A stretch of 64,000 nucleotides of DNA from Simmondsia chinensis (taxonomy: Eukaryota > Streptophyta > Magnoliopsida > Caryophyllales > Simmondsiaceae), in assembly GCA_018398585.1 (NCBI GenBank), contig JAGTTD010000007.1, forward strand, positions 12,826,320 to 12,890,319. Reading direction: 5' to 3'. A model generated the notes under the pieces. It saw nothing but the letters and a program-made list of their open reading frames with translations. It had not been told where the DNA came from and made no database searches. Position numbers and translations under genes: made by a program. The first letter of the stretch is position 1. Each line of letters opens with the position of its first letter. This document shows, in pieces, positions 58,541-64,000 of this stretch.

Positions 58541-61129
58541 AAACTTGATTTTACACCCATACAACTCATCATACACCGTGCATGATAAGTCATACAGCAC
58601 TAATTACTTGAAACACACCTATATAAGTTCATTTGATACATTTATAACTTATCATACACATTGTATGACTCATACACTACTATTCGTTTCAAACACACCA
58701 ATATAACTTGATTTTACACCAATATAACCCATCATACACCAATAATTACTTGAAAAACAGTTGTAAAAGCTGATTCTTCACCATTATACCAGCAAAAGTA
58801 GAAATAAACATGCAAAACTTGATTTTACACCCATACAACTCATCATACACCGTGTATGATAAGTGATACAACACTAATTACATGAAACACACCTATATAA
58901 GTTCGTTTGACACATTTATAACTCATCATACACAGTGTATGACTCATCTTACACTGCCATTCGTTTCAACCACACCAATATAACTTGATTTTACACCAAT
59001 ATAACCCATCATACACTAATAATTACTTGACAACACTTATAAAAGCTTATTTTTCCCCATTTTACCAACAAAACTAGAAATAAACATGCAAAACTTGATT
59101 TTACACCCATACAACTCATCGTACACCGTGTATGATAAGTCATACAGCACTAATTACTTGAAACAGACCTATATAAGTTCATTTGACACATTTATAACTT
59201 ATCATACACGGTGTATGACTCATCCTACACTGCTATTCGTTTCAAACACACCAATATAACTTGATTTTACACCAATATAACCCATCATACACCAATAATT
59301 ACTTGAAAAATACTTTTAAAAGCTGATTTTTCACCATTATACCAGCAAAACTAGAAATAAACATGCAAAACTTGATTTTACACCCATACAACACGTCATA
59401 CACTATGTATGATAAGTCATACAGCACTAATTACATGAAACACACCTATATAAGTTCATTTGACACATTTATAACATATCATACACAGTGTATCACTCAT
59501 CTTACACTGCTATTCGTTTCGAACACACCAATATAACTCATCATACACCAATAATTACTTGAAAAACACTTATAAAAGCTGATTTTTCACCATTATACCA
59601 GCAAAACTAGAAATAAACATGCAAAACTTGATTTTACACCCATACAACACATCATACACCGTGTATGATAAGTCATACAGCACTAATTACTTGAAACACA
59701 CCTATATAAGTTCGTTTGACACATTTATAACATTTCATACACAGTGTATGACTCATCTTACACTGCTATTCGTTTCGAACACACCAATATAACTCATCAT
59801 ACACCAATAATTACTTGAAAAACACTTATAAAGGCTGATTTTTCACCATTATACATGGAAAACTAGAAATAAACATGCGAAACACGATCTTACACCCATA
59901 CAACTCATCATACACCGTGTATGATAAGTCATACATCACTAATTACTTGAAACACACCCATATAAGTTCATTTGACACATTTATAACTTATTATACACAG
60001 TGTATGACTCATCTTGCACTGCTATTCATTTCAAACAGACCAACATAACTTGATTTTACATCAATATAACCCATCATACACAAATAATTACTTGAAAAAC
60101 ACTTATAAAAGCTGATTTTTCACCATTATACCAGCAAAACTAGAAATGAACAGGCAAAACTTGATTTTACACCCATGCAACTCATCATACACCGTGCATG
60201 ATAAGTCATACAGCACTAATTACTTGAAACACACCTATATAAGTTCATTTGATACATTTATAACTTATCATACACATTGTATGACTCATACACTACTATT
60301 CGTTTCAAACACACCAATATAACTTGATTTTACACCAATATAACCCATCATACACCAATAATTACTTGAAAAACAGTTGTAAAAGCTGATTTTTCACCAT
60401 TATACCAGCAAAACTAGAAATAAACATGCAAAACTTGATTTTACACCCATACAACTCATCATACACCGTGTATTATAAGTCATACAGCACTAATTACTTG
60501 AAACACACCTATATAAGTTCATTTGCCACATTTATAACTTATCATACACAGTGTATGACTCATCTTACACTGCTATTTGTTTCAAACACACAATTATAAC
60601 TCATCATACCCCAATAATTACTTGAAAAACACTTATAAAAGCTGATTTTTCACCATTATACCAGCAAAACTAGAAATAAACACGCAAAACTTGATTTTAC
60701 ACCCATACAACTCATCATACATCGTGTATGATAAGTCATACATCACTAATTACTTGAAACACGCCTATATTGGTTCATTTGACACATTTACAACTTATCA
60801 TACACAGTATATGACTCATCTTGCACTGCTATTCATTTCAAACACACTAATATAACTTGATTTTACACCAATATAACCCATCATACACCAATATTTACTT
60901 GAAAAACACTTATAAAAGCTGATTTTTCACCATTATACCATCGAAACTAGAAATAAACATGCAAAACTTGTTTTTACACCCATACAACTCATCATACACC
61001 GTGTATGATAAGTCATACAGCACTACTTACTTGAAACACACCTATATAAGTTCGTTTGACACATTTATAACTTATCATACACGGTGTATGACTCATCCTA
61101 CCCTGCTATTCATTTGAAACACAACAATA

Positions 61130-62860
61130 TAGCTTGATTTTACACCAACATAACCCATCATACACTAATATTTACTTGAAAAACACTTATAAAAGCTGAT
61201 TTTTCCACATTACACCGACAAAACTAGAAATAAACATGCAAAACTTGATTTTACACCCATACAACTCATCATACACCATGTATGATAAGTGATACAACAC
61301 TAATTAATTGAAACACACCTATATAAGTTCATTTGACACATTTATAACTCATCATACACATTGTATGACTCATCTTACACTGCCATTCGTTTCAAACACG
61401 CCAATATAACTTGATTTTACACCAACATAACCCATCATACACCAATAATTACTTGAAAAACACTTATAAAAGCTAATTTTTCACCATTATACCAGCAAAA
61501 CTAGAAATAAACATGCAAAACTTTATTTTACACCCATACAACTCATCATACACCGTGTATGATAAGTCATACAGCACTAATTACTTGAAACACACCCATA
61601 TAAGTTAATTTGACACATTTATAACTTATCATACACAGTGTATGACTCATCTTACACTGCTATTCGTTTCAAACACACCAATATAACTTGATTTTACACC
61701 AATATAACCCATCATAATATAACTTGATTTTACACCAATATAACCCATCGTACACCAATATTTACTTGAAAAACACTTATAAAAGCTGATTTTTCACCAT
61801 TATACCAGCGAAACTGGAAATAAACGTGCAAAACTTGATTTTACACCCATACAACTCATCATACACCGTGTATGATAAGTTATACAGCACTAATTATTTG
61901 AAACACACCTATATAAGTTCATTCGACACATTTATAACTCATCATATACGGTGTATGACTCATCCTATACTGCTATTCGTTTCAAATACACCAATATATC
62001 TTGATTTTACACCAACATAACCCATCATACACTAATAATTACTTGAAAAACACTTATAAAAGCTGATTTTTTCCCATTATACCAACAAAAGTAGAAATAA
62101 ACATGCAAAACTTGATTTTACACCCATACAACTCATCATACACCATGTATGATAAGTGATACAACACTAATTAATTGAAACACACCTATATAAGTTCATT
62201 TGACACATTTATAACTCATCATACACATTGTATGACTCATCTTACACTGCCATTCGTTTAAAAACACGCCAATATAACTTGATTTTTACACCAACATAAC
62301 CCATCATACACCAATAATTACTTGAAAAACACTTATAAAAGCTAATTTTTCACCATTATACCAGCAAAACTAGAAATAAACATGCAAAACTTTATTTTAC
62401 ACCCATACAACTCATCATACACCGTGTATGATAAGTCATACAGCACTAATTACTTGAAACACACCCATATAAGTTAATTTGACACATTTATAACTTATCA
62501 TACACAGTGTATGACTCATCTTACACTGCTATTCGTTTCAAACACAGCAATATAACTTGATTTTACACCAATATAACCCATCATAATATAACTTGATTTT
62601 ACACCAATATAACCCATCGTACACCAATATTTACTTGAAAAACACTTATAAAAGCTGATTTTTCACCATTATACCAGCGAAACTGGAAATAAACGTGCAA
62701 AACTTGATTTTACACCCATACAACTCATCATACACCGTGTATGATAAGTTATACAGCACTAATTACTTGAGACACACCTATATAAGTTCATTTGACACAT
62801 TTATAACTCATCATACACGGTGTATGACTCATCCTACACTGCTATTCGTTTCAAACAGAC
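61130..62860. repeat. 0.87-kb tandem duplication in the right array
   Basis: The rare junction CCCATCATAATATAACTTG occurs at about 61707 and 62577, with matching flanks from about 61130 to 61995 and 62000 to 62860. Confidence 0.8.
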
Positions 62861-64000
62861 CAATATATCTTGATTTTAAACCAACATAACCCATCATACA
62901 CTAATAATTACTTGAAAAACACTTATAAAAGCTGATTTTTTCCCATTATGCCAACAAAACTAGAAATAAACATGCAAAACTTGATTTTACACCCATACAA
63001 CTCATCATACACCATGTATGATAAGTGATACAGCACTAATTAATTGAAACACACCTATATAAGTTCATTTGACACATTTATAACATATCATACACAGTGT
63101 ATGACTCATCTTACACTGCTATTCGTTTCGAACACACCAATATAACTCATCATACACCAATAATTACTTGAAAAACACTTATAAAAGCTGATTTTTCACC
63201 ATTATACCAGCAAAACTAGAAATAAACATGCAAAACTTGATTTTACACCCATACAACACATCATACACTGTGTATGATAAGTCATACAGCACTAATTACT
63301 TGAAACACACCTATATAAGTTCATTTGACACATTTATAACATTTCATACACAGTGTATGACTCATCTTACACTGCTTTTCGTTTCGAACACACTAATATA
63401 ACTCATCATACACCAATAATTACTTGAAAAACACTTATAAAAGCTGATTTTTCACCATTATACTAGCAAAACTAGAAATAAACAGGCAAAACTTGATTTT
63501 ACACCCATAAAACTCATCATACACCGTGTATGATAAGTCATACAGCACTAATTACTTGAAACACACCCATATAAGTTCATTTGACACATTTATAACTTAT
63601 CATACACAGTGTATGACTCATCTTACACTGCTATTCATTTCAAACACACCAATATAACTTGATTTTACACCAATATAACCCATCATACACCAATATTTAC
63701 TTGAAAAACACTTATAAAAGCTGATTTTTCACCATTATACCAGCGAAACTAGAAATAAACATGCAAAACTTGATTTTACACCCATACAACTCATCATACA
63801 CCGTGTATGATAAGTTATACAGCACTAATTACTTGAGACACACCTATATAAGTTCATTTGACACGTTTATAACTCATCATACACGGTGTATGACTCATCC
63901 TACACTGCTATTCGTTTCAAACACACCAATATATCCTGATTTTACACCAACATAACCCATCATACACTAATAATTACTTGAAAAACACTTATAAAAGCTG

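Larger units (their letters stand above)
49163..64000 (-). repeat. Right tandem array, ~276-bp trimers of the 83-bp monomer, continuing past the window
   Basis: The family is read in the opposite orientation to the left array. Each unit has three monomers. a: CATCATACACCGTGTATGAT, AAGTCATACAGCACTAATTACT. b: TATCATACACAGTGTATGACTC, TTCGTTTCAAACACACC. c: CATCATACACCAATAATTACTTG, AAAAGCTGATTTTTCACC, CTAGAAATAAACATGC. Monomers a and b are 83 bp. Monomer c has lost about 10 bases of the palindrome and gained about 37 bases. Some units lack 20-25 bases (AATATAACTCATCATACACC). Roughly 50-55 trimers are present. The recurring open frames (starting MQNLILHPYNSSYT) are by-products of the repeat. Confidence 0.97.

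Noticed and set aside
49163..64000. Many similar 60-103 codon open frames on the plus strand (starting MQNLILHPYNSSYT or MKNTYKS) that could look like a gene family.
   Set aside because: They are one reading frame through the tandem repeat, start and stop with repeat variants, encode the palindrome core, and have no promoter, splice context or known domain.

Overview
This is nuclear DNA of a flowering plant, most likely a dicot; I cannot name the species. The evidence is the content: Ty1/copia elements primed by initiator tRNA-Met, L1-type and RTE-type LINE relics, a hAT MITE, a 5S/Au-type SINE, plant MULE transposase, spliced genes with GT..AG introns, and a DUF1985/Ulp1 gene. No ordinary single-copy host gene is visible. 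The window is almost entirely transposons at different stages of decay plus a very large tandem repeat.

Layout. 0.46-5.3 kb: relic of an L1-type LINE (ORF1 tail, endonuclease, reverse transcriptase, RNase H). 6.7-8.2 kb: eroded Ty1/copia relic. 8.93-10.15 kb: solo LTR with a 5-bp target duplication. 10.28-15.54 kb: young, structurally complete Ty1/copia element on the minus strand (380-bp LTRs with four differences, target duplication CTCTC), disabled by two frame changes. 15.78-16.33 kb: hAT MITE with 8-bp duplication. 17.2-19.72 kb: RTE-type LINE relic, interrupted by a dimeric SINE with 5S rRNA-like heads. 19.72-22.52 kb: a 2.8-kb LTR containing three tandem 459-bp copies of its promoter. 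22.5-36.4 kb: nested old LTR-retrotransposon debris, including a second solo LTR (25.63-27.03), three more LTRs of the 19.72-kb family in both orientations, and a MULE transposase relic (33.9-34.8).

36.4-64.0 kb is one connected repeat system. A CT-rich promoter/5'UTR-like segment is followed by a 5.6-kb array of an 83-bp monomer arranged as 166-bp dimers. Next comes a nine-exon DUF1985-Ulp1 (SUMO-protease-like) gene on the plus strand (42.86-47.40), itself containing a 1.3-kb array of the same monomer in an intron. A short minus-strand gene fragment follows (48.24-48.85), encoding the end of the coiled coil of an FDM/IDN2-type RNA-directed DNA methylation factor. The last segment is an array of at least 14.8 kb of the same monomer in the opposite orientation, built as ~276-bp trimers and running off the window. 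Each array lies upstream of, and in sense with, its own gene. Clusters of the palindrome GTGTGTCGACACAC occur in inverted positions at 37.1 and 47.7 kb.

Interpretation (inference): 36.4-64 kb resembles a giant foldback-type Mutator-like element of the kind that carries Ulp1-like genes in other plants (FARE, Kaonashi, CUMULE). Here it has satellite-like arms and a captured fragment of a host silencing gene. The Ulp1 gene is broken by six in-frame stops and one apparent frameshift, so this copy is probably not protein-coding now.
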